NCBI GenBank assembly: GCA_031213475.1
Contig: JARUPZ010000015.1
Coordinates: forward strand, 10,506,528 to 10,570,527
Source of the DNA: Nereocystis luetkeana
Taxonomy: Eukaryota > Sar > Phaeophyceae > Laminariales > Laminariaceae
DNA: 64,000 nt
Direction: 5' to 3'
The notes under the pieces were generated by a model, which did not search any database, was not told the origin of the DNA, and saw only the letters and a program-made list of their open reading frames with translations. The position numbers and the translations under genes are program-made. Every line of letters starts with the position of its first letter. The stretch's first letter is position 1. Below are positions 37,101 through 49,100 of this stretch, piece after piece.

Positions 37101-40100
37101 TTTTTTTTTTTTTTTTGTGCAGTTGAGCCAAGGGGAGACAGCGACGCCCATCTTCACCCCGGAGGACGGCTACAACTGGCTCATCGCCAAGGCTTGCTTC
37201 GAGGCTGCCGACTTCATGTCAGTCGAGCGCGCACGCGGGCGGGCGGGCATCAGCGAGTAGACCCGCCTTTCCCGCCCCTCGGCTAAACTTATAAAGTATA
37301 CACCAACCAGTATATGATTCGATCCCTTTTTGAACCACCTTGGCCTTTCTTTGCTCTCTCCCTCCTGCTGATAGTCGTAACTCAGATGAACGGTCACACG
37401 ACTATCAGCGCTACGGTTTTTGCTTTGCCTTTTTTTTGCGTCGAGAAGACTCGGCCTTTTCTTTCCTCGTGCACTTGCGTCGGAGTGCGTCTACGCACGC
37501 GATAATATGCGCTCGCAACAGCAGTAGTCTGATTATTTTCATTTTCTCAAACACGTTCATTTTTTCACCACGGTGAGATTCGAACTCACGAATTAAATTC
37601 TGGTAGCGCTCGCGGGTAGGCAGTCTTACCAAACCACCGGGGCGATGTACGAATATGTGACGACGTTCGTTCAGTACGTACTGCTTGTAGCTTGTCTGGA
37701 AAAAGCAAAACACGGCTTGGCGTCGTCTACTACGCTACTGCTGACACTCGCATACGCAATACTTCAAACAGTATGTGAGATGGTTGTTTTTGTTTCTTGA
37801 TTTGCTATTCAGCTGTGCCGCTTACGTACTGTATTTGTAGTCCCTCGGCGGTTGGATTAAAGCGAATAATCCAATCTTGAAAAAAAAAAGAACGTCTTGA
37901 GATCTGGAGGCACCCGAAAGCCTGGGCGAGGGGGAGGGGTGGATATGATCCTTGACCAACCTTCCACGCCCCTGTCGCGTGTCAGATTTGTCTCGATTTT
38001 ATGTATATATATATATATATACGAGTATATATTTACATGTAGAACGCATTGTTGCTGCAGTGACGTTCTGGAAACAGGATAGCCTGTATGCGGATGAAAT
38101 ACATGTTTTTTGCCGTCTGTAAATTGGCAATATACCTGGTATATGTTGTATCTAACGTGTGTTGCCCTCAATCCCTTGACACCCCCGTGTTTGTGATGCA
38201 ACTATTTATACGAGTGCTGAACCAAAGCTTAGATGTGTATATCATATACCGGAATCGCAATATCGATCGGCTGTTTTCTTGTTTATCGGTATAGTATCGA
38301 AGTCGATTCCGATATCGATATCCGATATCCATCACTAGAGGTGACACGACACAACCCTTTGTCCTCTGTCCTCTGCGAAAACTGTAATATTGTAAATGAA
38401 TGAATGAATGAATCAGCATTCACGAGGTGATTTCGCACCTGGGCAACACCCACCTGGTGCTGGAGGCGCCGATGGTAGCCATGCACCGCCAGCTGGCCAA
38501 GGAGCACCCTATCCACGTCTTGCTCGAGCCGCACATGGAAGGAACAGCGTTCATCAACTGGGGCGCCCAAGAGGTACGACATGATATGAATTTTACGTTA
38601 AATATATATTACAGTAAGTATTGCGGAAAGCACTTGCGGAAAGCCTTGTCACACAAAGTTGGAGGATAACAATGCGCTATATACAGAAGGGGTTGCAATA
38701 AGGACGTGTGCTATCAACGATGTGGACTGCAAGTAGGAGTGCGCTATAGACGATAGGGATTGCACTTAGGATGGGTGCCATATGCGATAGGGATTGCAAT
38801 TTTGCGGACGTGTGCTATGCACAATAGGGGTTGCAAAATAGGGGTATATTGGTATATACAGTAGCACTATTTGCCTTGCCAGGCAAGCATTTTTGACTAA
38901 CGGGGAGCTCGCAGTCGGCAGGCAGGAGGTCACGACTGAAATCCAATAGGTATATCCGATCGATAGTAGGTCCCGTTAGCCTACTATTTACCTGGTATTA
39001 CAGCAGTGACTAACTGACCCAGGCGAGCGAAGCGAGCCAAATCAGTCCTTTCCCCGGGCGAGAAGGGCCCGTCCGAAAGCGAAAAAGTGCAGGATGCCTA
39101 CTATATGTATATCGCATTGAACAACCTTTTCATTTTTCCAAGTACGGGAGCCGACTAAAGTCGGATAGTCGGCACCTCCGGGAAACGACTAAAATTCTCA
39201 TCGGGAACTTTTGCGCAGGTCCTATTGGTTAAATCGAAATGTACCTTGATGTTTTCGATCAGGCTTGTAAGTATTCGCCTGACTACTATCTAAATGGGAA
39301 GGAAGGAAGGAACATGGACAGCATCCGTAGATAGATAGAACCCAAGCCGGAAGTAGGCACGGAAGGGAGTCAGACTTTGTGCTGTGCGGGCTCTTTTTGT
39401 TTCCGTGCTTATCTTTTTTAGGGGTAGGAATGCTTGTAGATGATCAACGTTGAAGCTCATGCTACACATAGGATGACGGATGGCAAGAAGATAAATAATA
39501 CGTGGTAGTCAATACTATTAGTAGTAGTTGGCGACTTCACCCTTTCAACTTCTGCAAAGTTCGTCGCATACCTGGTACCAACTTCAAGCTTTTCGGCCCA
39601 AACAAGAATGAGTGCCCTGTTCAAGGGGTTAAAGTCGTGCCGAAAATGTTAGGGATCGCCTGATAGATTTATCCGATATCATCCCAATTGGTTCCTACCT
39701 TTATGGACAAGAGTGGTCTTACTGTACACATCTTTATAGGTGTTCTGTACCACCGCCTTACTGCTGCGTATGTGTGTTTGTTTTTTATCACTCAGAACTT
39801 GATGGATAGTCGGCAACTCCGGGAAACTACGCAGTATTGCAGTGTTACAGTAGTCCGTCGGACTGCTAAACGACACTCAGCTGATTTCGGGCTGCAGTCC
39901 CGGCGTGCGGGCAAACTCCTCTACATTTGAGCTGTTTGACCCCAACACGCGACTGCAGCTCGCCCTAAAAACGTCACAAATTGTACCGACTCACTCACAG
40001 CTGTACACCTATTGCACAGCAGTAGTAGACTACTATTTATTCTATGAGGTATTTAGCTTGTGCTGCAATACCGCTGTACTGCCACATGCGTTTGTGTGTG

Positions 40101-43100
40101 TGTGTGTGTGTTTTTTCTTTTCAGCTGCTGATGGCGAAGGGAAACGGCGTGGACAGGCTTCAGGCGAACAGGATCGAAGACTCTTGGACCATGCTGCTGG
40201 AGCAGGTGCGTGTGGCTGATGGTATACATTCGCTAGCGTGTGTTCTCCCCATGACACCGTTCAATCTACCCATCGACGCACTCGCGATTCCCGTAATTCC
40301 AAACCCAAACCCTCCCCCCTCCTGTCACTCATAGTCTCACAGTCTCACAGTATGTACTACCGAATACGCGAATACCCTAATGTAACCTCTTCTTTCCGCT
40401 TACCGATCTTACTCATGTACTAGTATACCAAATACCCCAACCAAAACTCGGGTACCCTGCTACTCAGGTAGTACCGAGTACCCTAACCAAACCCGTCCTT
40501 TCCTTTTAGGCTGCTCATACTACTAGCAGTATGCTGCCAAAGACCCTAACAAAGGCTCTCGTCTAAAGTACTCACAATTTTTCACTCCTAGTATTAATGC
40601 CTCGCGGCCCGCGTACAGTCGTACCTATGATGCGCGTATACGTCCTTCAGGCTAACACATAGGAGTCATTAGCCATGTACTGGTATTATATAATATCGTA
40701 TGTATGGCAGGTGGCAGGAGTTGCAGTATACATGCATACTAACCCTGCTCCCATTAGATGCTGTAAGCCCGCGGCGGGCCGTTCCCGTTTTTGCATCGAG
40801 ATCCTTACACCTCTCCTTTCGTCACAGTATATACGTAGTATACACCATACCGGGCACTCCTGAATTAAAGCCTGATACTGTATTTATCGCCACTCAGGTG
40901 ACACCACCGTAACATACGGGGGGGTATTAGAGTATCTTACCTATTAATAGTGATATTAGCTTATCACACCGGGTGATAATATGTCACATCCCATGGGACG
41001 ATTTTTCGAGCCGATTTTCTCCACAACAAAAGACAGTGAACAATGGCGGCACGCACGACGAAAATGGCGGCTTTAGAAACTCTTCCGTAGACACCTTTCC
41101 GTAGATGCCGTAGATGCGTCGCTTGGCCTTTTTTTCTGTCCGCTTTGCCAGGAAACTCACGACAGATGTTTGTCCGAGGTGGTGCGCTACTATTAATAGT
41201 GTTTTATCTTATCACCTGTATTATACCATCAATGTACCGTGTACTATTATACCAACGGTACTACTAACGGTACTATCAACGGTAGTATTGCGGGGGACCA
41301 TAGTTGATAGGGCCTGTGGCATACATAAAAAACTACAAATTTGACCATTTTTACTAACAATATTTGGTCCTATTTACTATGGTCCCCCGCAATACCAAAT
41401 ACCCGAGCCACAGCGTACCAACCACGTGAACCTCTCCTGTTGGTCTGTCCCTATTATTAATACCGGTATAGTATTGATAGGAACAAGAAACACCTATGCC
41501 TTGATTACAGTGTGAGCAAGCGAATGCTCAAACTCTAGAGCACGCCGCTGTGCACGATTTTTAAATACGATTTTCTTGTGTGCTTGTGTTCTTATGCTTT
41601 TATTTCCTTATTTATAATATCTCACCTGTTATTTCTTATTTCGTGCTTGGACTCACTGTCTTTTCCCGTGTCCCTCTTCCCTCCCCCCCCCTCCCCCCCC
41701 CCTTATTTTTTCTTGGCTTGCGCCGACCAGACGCTGGAACGCATCTCCAAGGACTATTCGCCAGAGGCCGACTTCAAGGCACGAGGGGTGACCAAGGAGG
41801 ACCTCCCGGGCCGATACCCTTACCGTGACACCGGGCTGAAGTACTGGGAGGCAACACACACCTGGGTCACCGACTACCTCAACGTGAGCTTTGCTTAGAT
41901 GGTCTGCAATCAGCTATCTGCAATACATACACACTGATGAGACAACTTGGCGTACACCGGACAGATAATCACCATCTACTGTGGAGATGAGTTTCATCCT
42001 AACCTGCCGCCATGAGGTGGTATGGTAGTGTGCTGCATCGGGTCTGCGTGGTGCAGATCCGACCCAAGAAACGTGCCACAAGCGCATGCAGGCTATCTGC
42101 CGCGTTTGTGGCTTACTTGGCGAGCCAAGTCACAGCCCTCTCGTACCTGCCTTCTGTGACACTTCACTAACACTACGTACTATACCTGGTACATACTAGA
42201 GTAACACTACTATACATACTGCAGTAAAACTACTCTACATACGGCACTAACACTGCTGTGTAGTCTTCACACTATTAATAGTGCAGATGAACATAACTGT
42301 AGGGTGCGCGGCGCTGCGGTGCGATAGGGAGGTGTTGGTGGTGCTGCTGCCTGTGCCCACCTGGGCCAAGGACTCTACTGTATCTACGTAATAATTACCG
42401 GTAGATGGTACGCTACCGGCCTGGCCCTCCCATAAGAAAAGCCCACAATAATCTCAGCCGTTAAGGCTCTTCCTTTTTGGCCGACACACCGCGGCTTTCC
42501 GGAACGAGTCCAGAGTCTCTCTCTCTCTTGGGGCACCCGGCTCAAAAATGCATCTTCTCCAGAGGCGTACTTCGACTTTTTTACCACGGCGCATACTCGC
42601 GCGAAACATATTTTGAAGCTGTCGCTCGTTTGAAAATAGGCCTGTTTTTGGATTTGGAGCTAGTTCAGGTTTGAATAAATCAGAGTTCGGCTAATGGTCG
42701 GCAGCGATTCGAGCCGCGTCGGTGCAGAAATGATCTTGCGAGCTGCTTAAGGCTCGGAGAGTGCATGCTCTTTTCCGGCGCTTGAGACGTCTGCGACTGG
42801 CTGAAAAGCCCAAATCGAATCGAAAAAAAAACAAATTCGCATAGGAGACAGCGTCAAGCATGCCCTTAATGCTATTATCATCGGTCACAGATACAGCGGA
42901 GCACACTCTTTTTTGCCATGACAAATCAAAGCCTGGGCCAGTGCTCCGGTTTCTTATCCGAGAGCCTGTTCTGTACTGCTGCTGCTGCTGCTGCAGCACT
43001 GCAAGTATTTGTTGAAACAGAAACAAACAAAACACGCCGGGCGAAAACAAAAACTCCTATATGCGTATGAAGAATACTACCTGTAGTACATTTTAGTACT

Positions 43101-46100
43101 GCTGTAGTACGATGAGGAGCACGCATTGTGTGAAAACAAACTGTAGGGCGTAGGTACATGGTCGGATCTGAATAGTCGAGCGACGGGGAGATTGCTCTTC
43201 CTTTTTTTTCTTGGCCGTGACACACTGGCTACAGCGCGTAACTCACCTGAGCCATACCGTTTTTCTCTACAGCAACTGGGGGCTTTGGGGAGATGTCGTC
43301 GAGAGGCGGTGACATAGGAGCATCGCTCGGCGTTTGCACTCTCCTTTGCTGTCGAGAAAAACCGCTTGAAAAACCGTCGGCGGGGGTGTTTTATTATCTT
43401 GTCTAACGTGTGATACCGGTGTCTCGTGCAATCCCCCGTGTAATGCCGTGTACCAGTAGTATACCTTTGTTGTTGTTGTTTGTTGTTGTTCTCACATTAA
43501 CTCACAATACAATGCAGTCCGTGGTCGCAGGATAGGCTCCGATAACTCTGCAGTGGAAGAAATACCTCGGTAAAATATATATATACCAGCGAAGAATAGT
43601 ACACATGATAACTGAAGCAACATCTACACCCCAGACAGAAATAAAAAGTGAGGTCCGTGCACGCACGCATCAGGTACATGCGGTACGCTGTACAAGTCGC
43701 CACAGAAACCGAGAAGACCGCAGACTACCCAGAAAAAATAGACAGGATGAAAATAACAAAACCAGTACTACACGGCGGTGGCTCTTGAAGCAGGAAGATG
43801 AAGAATGAGGCCAGACGATCACTGGGTGTGTCGATGTCCAAAACAACGGTTTCACCTGCAAAGAAAACGCTACCCACCACAGCCCATACTGTCTGCCACC
43901 TCTCCCGTTTGCTCTCTGGTGCGGGCTACCGGTGTGAACAGATCTACTACAAGAACGAGGGGGACATCGCCGCCGACTACGAGCTTCAGGTAAAAAGAGG
44001 AAGGAGGGTCCTGGTCTTTTTTCACGGTTGATGGTTGTGGGATTGGTAGGCGAGGTGGCAAAGGGCGACACGAGCGCCATCCTTTCAACCACTTCTCTCT
44101 CTTCCGTTCTATTGTACCACGCAAGCGCACGTCGCGGTCGCAACGTGCCATCAGCCACCTGCGCGTCTCTCCGCGAGACACGTACGTGGTCGGGATGGTG
44201 AAGTGTTTTTTTTGTTCTTTATAGAGTTCTGTAGCTGCGATGGTTGGATTATTGCTTGAAATATGGTTATGCAGTTTTGATTGGCACGGTGCGATGCCGT
44301 GCCGCGCAGTCTGAGTTCTGCGACTATCCCGCCTGACAGGCTTTCGTTGACGACGAGCTGCTCAAACATCGGGAGAAAAAGATAAAGTGGCTGAAAGAGT
44401 CGACAATCGAGTTCTGCCGCGAAACGCTCGCTCATCCGAAGGAAGCACGATCACTCCGGCTCCACTCACGCAACTCGTTTCCATTTTAGTGACACCAAAC
44501 CTACCCCACTTTCTGTGTACAGGCGTTCGTCGACGAGCTGGCCACCGCCGGACAGATGACGTGGATGAAAGAGTTCAGCAGCTCCAAGGACAAAAAGGCC
44601 TTCATGGCAAAGGTGCACCCAAATTCGCGATTTTCGTACAGCTCCAAGCATCGGCAACGCGTTCATCGTAAAGCCACACTTCATTGTCGATCACATAGCT
44701 CCCCTAAGCACCAACAACGTTGGTCAGGCCTTCATTGCAAAGGCGCCCAGGTTTTAGGTGGTTTTGTTTACAGCTCTCCCCCAAGCATGGGCAAGGTTGA
44801 TAAATGCCTTCATGGCAATGGTGCAGAAAGGTCTTTCATGTAGATAGTATTCTTGAGCATCGTCAGTGTTGATAAATGCCCCTTCATCGCAAAGGTACGA
44901 CACAAGCTTTACCTTTACTTACTACCCTTCTGACCCACTTCAGACCCCGACATGACGAAAAAGTAATTCATAACTTTGGAGGCAATAGACCTATGCCAAT
45001 GGAAACGCGAAGTTCAAAGGTTTTCTTTCAAATATGTTTCTTTAAAAAAACAGCCGAAAAATTTCTCGTACCGCCGCTGAGGGGGAAAAAAAAGGAACAT
45101 GTTTTGTTTTTTATTTTTTCCCACCCAACGGCTGCGGGCGGCGCAATTTGTGTGTTTTCTGGTTGCAAATTGTCAACATGGTGATCAAAACCAGCTCGTG
45201 CTACGATCGACGCTCGATCTCGACATAGACTCAGCCCACGGCCAACCCGCTGGCAAGGCCAACGAATATAGATGACGGCCTCGAAGATATCAGGTGGATC
45301 CATTGTCTAGGGGGCGAGAGCTTGCCGGCGTCGTCGTACGGTATGCTCCCAAACCTGAAAAAAAAACCATTTTTAGCCATTCGAGACGGATGGAGAAGTG
45401 TTGTATTCTGTTTTGTGCAAACCAGCGGCCAAATGTTTTTTATCATACGCCTGGTGAGCTCCCGCCACATGACACCGACACCGGCCATGGTGTGACGACG
45501 GTGGCCCTAGGGCGGGTCGGAGCCCCTAGCGAGCGCACTCCGTTCAGAATTCATGACGCAATCGTTGGTTTTGTTGATCGATGTCTGTCGAGGACTCGGA
45601 ATCTCGCCGCTTCGGATCAAAGATCGGCCTGAGCTTTTTTCGAGCCGATGTTGGCCCAACATCGGCCCCAGATTTGTTTTTATGGGCTTTTCCAAAGTTA
45701 AAAAACTTTTTTTTTTTTTTACGTGGCCCATAGGAAGCGTGTTCTGATTTGTTTTGGCGGGTATCTTTGAAATTCAAACTTTTATCGGAACTACGCTGTC
45801 CCATTGGCATAGGTCTTTACACGGTATAACCTTTGGGGGAAAAAAGTGTCTGTGACCCCACGGCGTCCTTGCCGTGCGACTCACTCATGTCACAGACCTC
45901 GGTAGACCCTGGCCGCTCATGAGTTTGTAACTCGTGCCCTGCGTCATTGGGGCCCATTGTTTACGTGCACGTACGAGATGCGTGTGGCATCAGTCGTGTT
46001 CATATGTGCGAACCCATTGAATTCGGCATTGTTTTTAGCTTGGGGGGACATGGGAGCCTCAGAAAAAATAGAGTGAAGGTCTATCGTAGATCGCCTATTG

Positions 46101-49100
46101 TGGTGGTACCAGAAACTCTATCACTCTATCTATCACTCTATCATTCTATCACTCTATCTGTCACTCTATCACTCTATCTATCACTCTATCACTCTATCTA
46201 TCATTCTATCATTCTATCAGTCTATCAGTCTATCAACCTATCACCAGCGTGAGAGCGGCCTGCAGTACCGACAGTATCATACGGCACACCACACCTATTA
46301 ATAGGCAATCTATCAGTCTATCAATCTATCAACCTATCAGCAGCGTGAGAGCGGCCTGCAGCACCTTCTGTATCATACGGCACACCACACCTATTAATGG
46401 GCCAGGGGAGAGGCCTCCGTGAAAAAGAGAAAACGACACACCGCACACCACACACCCCAGAGCCAGAGGTCGGAATGGAAAACCGTTGCAGCCGTCCGGA
46501 TCTCATATGAAACAGTGAGAAAAACGAAAAAACAAATGATCCTTACTTTTTCATTTTTTTTTCACTTGGTTCTAGTAACCCCCCCCCCCCCCCCCCTCCC
46601 CCTGTCTAATCTCTCCTATCGAGTACACCCCCCCCCCCCCCCCCTCCCCCCTGTCTAGCGAAAACAAATTCTGCGACGATTCATATTTTTTTTTTCCGGG
46701 CGCCCTTGGCTAGGCTCATGTTGCCGTGCCGTACGCCTCTCGGACATTAATTTATGTCATCCCCCCGATCACGCCGTGGCCGTTGCCCTACCACAAACAG
46801 CGTTGCCCTATCGCACAGGGAGGGGAGAGGTGCATGCCATCGTTTCTCGGCGCTCGTTTTCTCGGCCAGCGGCAGCAAGGGTGCTAAAAGCCGAGCATTA
46901 CTACATCTTAGGAAGGCTCTCTTTCTCTCGACATGTTCGGCCCTGTATTGACAGCCATCCCACCCCCTCTCGAAAAACCGTCGAACTCAACGCTCTCCAT
47001 TCAGCCTTTGCGATATACGGGCTACATACAACCCAACCAATCACCGCGAGCCTACTGACTGCACACACTCTTCAACCGAGAAGGATCAGTTTCACTGTTT
47101 CCCACACAACGAATTTCCATGACTGAGCCGCTTGCCCCCCCCCCCCCCCTCCCCACTGCTGCTGCTGCTTCTGCTTCTTCCGCTTCTTTTGCTTCTTCTG
47201 CTGCGTCGGCTTCTTCTTCTGCTTCTGCTTCTGCTTCTGCTGCTGCTGCTGCTGCTGCTATCCCTTTGTTTTTGTTTGTTTGTTGTGTCATGTTTACAGG
47301 TGCTGTCGAGTATGATCTACACGGCGAGCGCTCTTCACGCTGCCGTCAACTTCCCCCAGAAGCCCATCGTGTCCTACGTCCCGAACACCCCTGGTTCCGT
47401 CTACGCTGTTCCCCCCACCGACAAGGTCAGACGCATGTCGGAATAGGGCTATGGAAGGGGGATACAGGCTAATAACAGCCGCAACTTTCTGAAGCTGTAT
47501 AGGCTCAAGCACTGCTCTATCTCAACCAACAACTGGCCTTTCAGAAAAAACAATCACAATTCAACCATTGGTCAAACAGTCCCTCCTATCGACCGTCGAC
47601 CTTCTCTGCTGTGGGTCTGCATGGGAGACCCCTGCAAAAACACACGTTAATTTCATTGGTCACCCCCCCCCACCCCCCCCCTCCTCCTTCGCTCACCGCG
47701 ATGCTATATGTCGCTTTTGATGGTCGCTCTTTCAGGCGACGAGGAGTTTCAAAGACTACCTGAACTACCTGCCTCCTCTGGAGATCGCGACTAGCCAGGT
47801 CATCCTCACCACCCTCCTTGGGGCCGTGATCCACACCAAGTAAGTGCAGGTGCATCGTTATCCATACAGGTAAATCGGTACCTGGTACACGATCTGGGGG
47901 TATCGCTATTCACAGTAATAACAGTATCAAAACTATCAGTAGTATTAACAGTATTACTACTGTAGTATTACTGTTAATAGTGTTGACACTATTGCTGCAG
48001 TACTTTGAAGTATCAGGATAACAATATCAACAGTATTAACAACAGTAATAACAGACCTGCCGATTAGGCCGTGAGCTGGAGGGAGCATGTGTTACATATA
48101 TTTTGATGCTATTGGTGTAGTAGTGATCATGATGAAAGATGGCTGGAAGCAATACGGTAGAAGACCCCGTGCTTTATTTGGGGCCCACCGTGGGTAGCGA
48201 TCACTATTGATTACCGCTTACCACTTACCGCTACTGTCGTATTGTGTTATTATCATCTGTTGTCCACTGCTACGTATATACGGTACGTGTTGGCAGTTCC
48301 TCGCGTGCGGTAGTTTGGCGAGGTATTCTTGCAGCTGACTTAAGACTGGCGCGTTCACTTTTGGGTCGAGTTGCCTTCTTTCGAAAATAAAGACTCCACA
48401 GGTCAGATTGTGTGGATTCCTTCGCCATACAAGCCGTCACGTCCAGCCAACGTCACAACCTTCCAAACCAGTCTGGCGTTTCAGGGATAATATGGGGACT
48501 GGGGCACGATAGCGTTTTCAACCCCCTTACGCCCGACGCACCCATACCTCGTAACATGTACCTCGTATGCATGCGACTTGCAATCCTATAGAGGGCTGTG
48601 AAGGATAACTACAGTACCTCAGGGGATCATAGTAATCAGAAGTCACGATAGACCCGAAGAACATGTATGCCCCAATGTTAGCACGCCTCTTTTAGTTCTC
48701 CTCATTACTATCAATACTGTGGATTATTGTGCCTCCTCTCCGTCATAATCATTGAAGCTGTCATCCATACGCAAGTCCGCCTCACAAGCGGTTCTTAGTA
48801 TTAATAGGATGCAGCTCACCCTTAATGCGACTCGCCGGACACCCCACGGCGCTTCGCGCTTGGTGCAAGCAATGTCTGCTTGGTCGGTGGAAACCCGACG
48901 CACTCCGTCCCGGCATTGTGCAGGGATGCGAGGGTCTATGGTCATACGACTATAAATACTACGGCCATGCATGACCCGCCCCGTCGTAACGGCCTTATTG
49001 CTGGTCATTACTTCGGTAGGGGAGCACGCCAACTGTGTACTTGCAGTCTTGATTCGAGCAACAGGAACAGCTCCGCAAATAGCCCCATGCATCTGGTGCA

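Noticed and set aside
37570..37645. Possible functional tRNA gene on the - strand
   Set aside because: It has a good T-arm and box A-like word but no closed acceptor stem. It belongs with the SINE-like body at 37320-37570.
43798..43941. Upstream extension of exon 13
   Set aside because: The frame is open, but the residues do not fit lipoxygenase alignments. The acceptor at 43941 gives the exact family segment.
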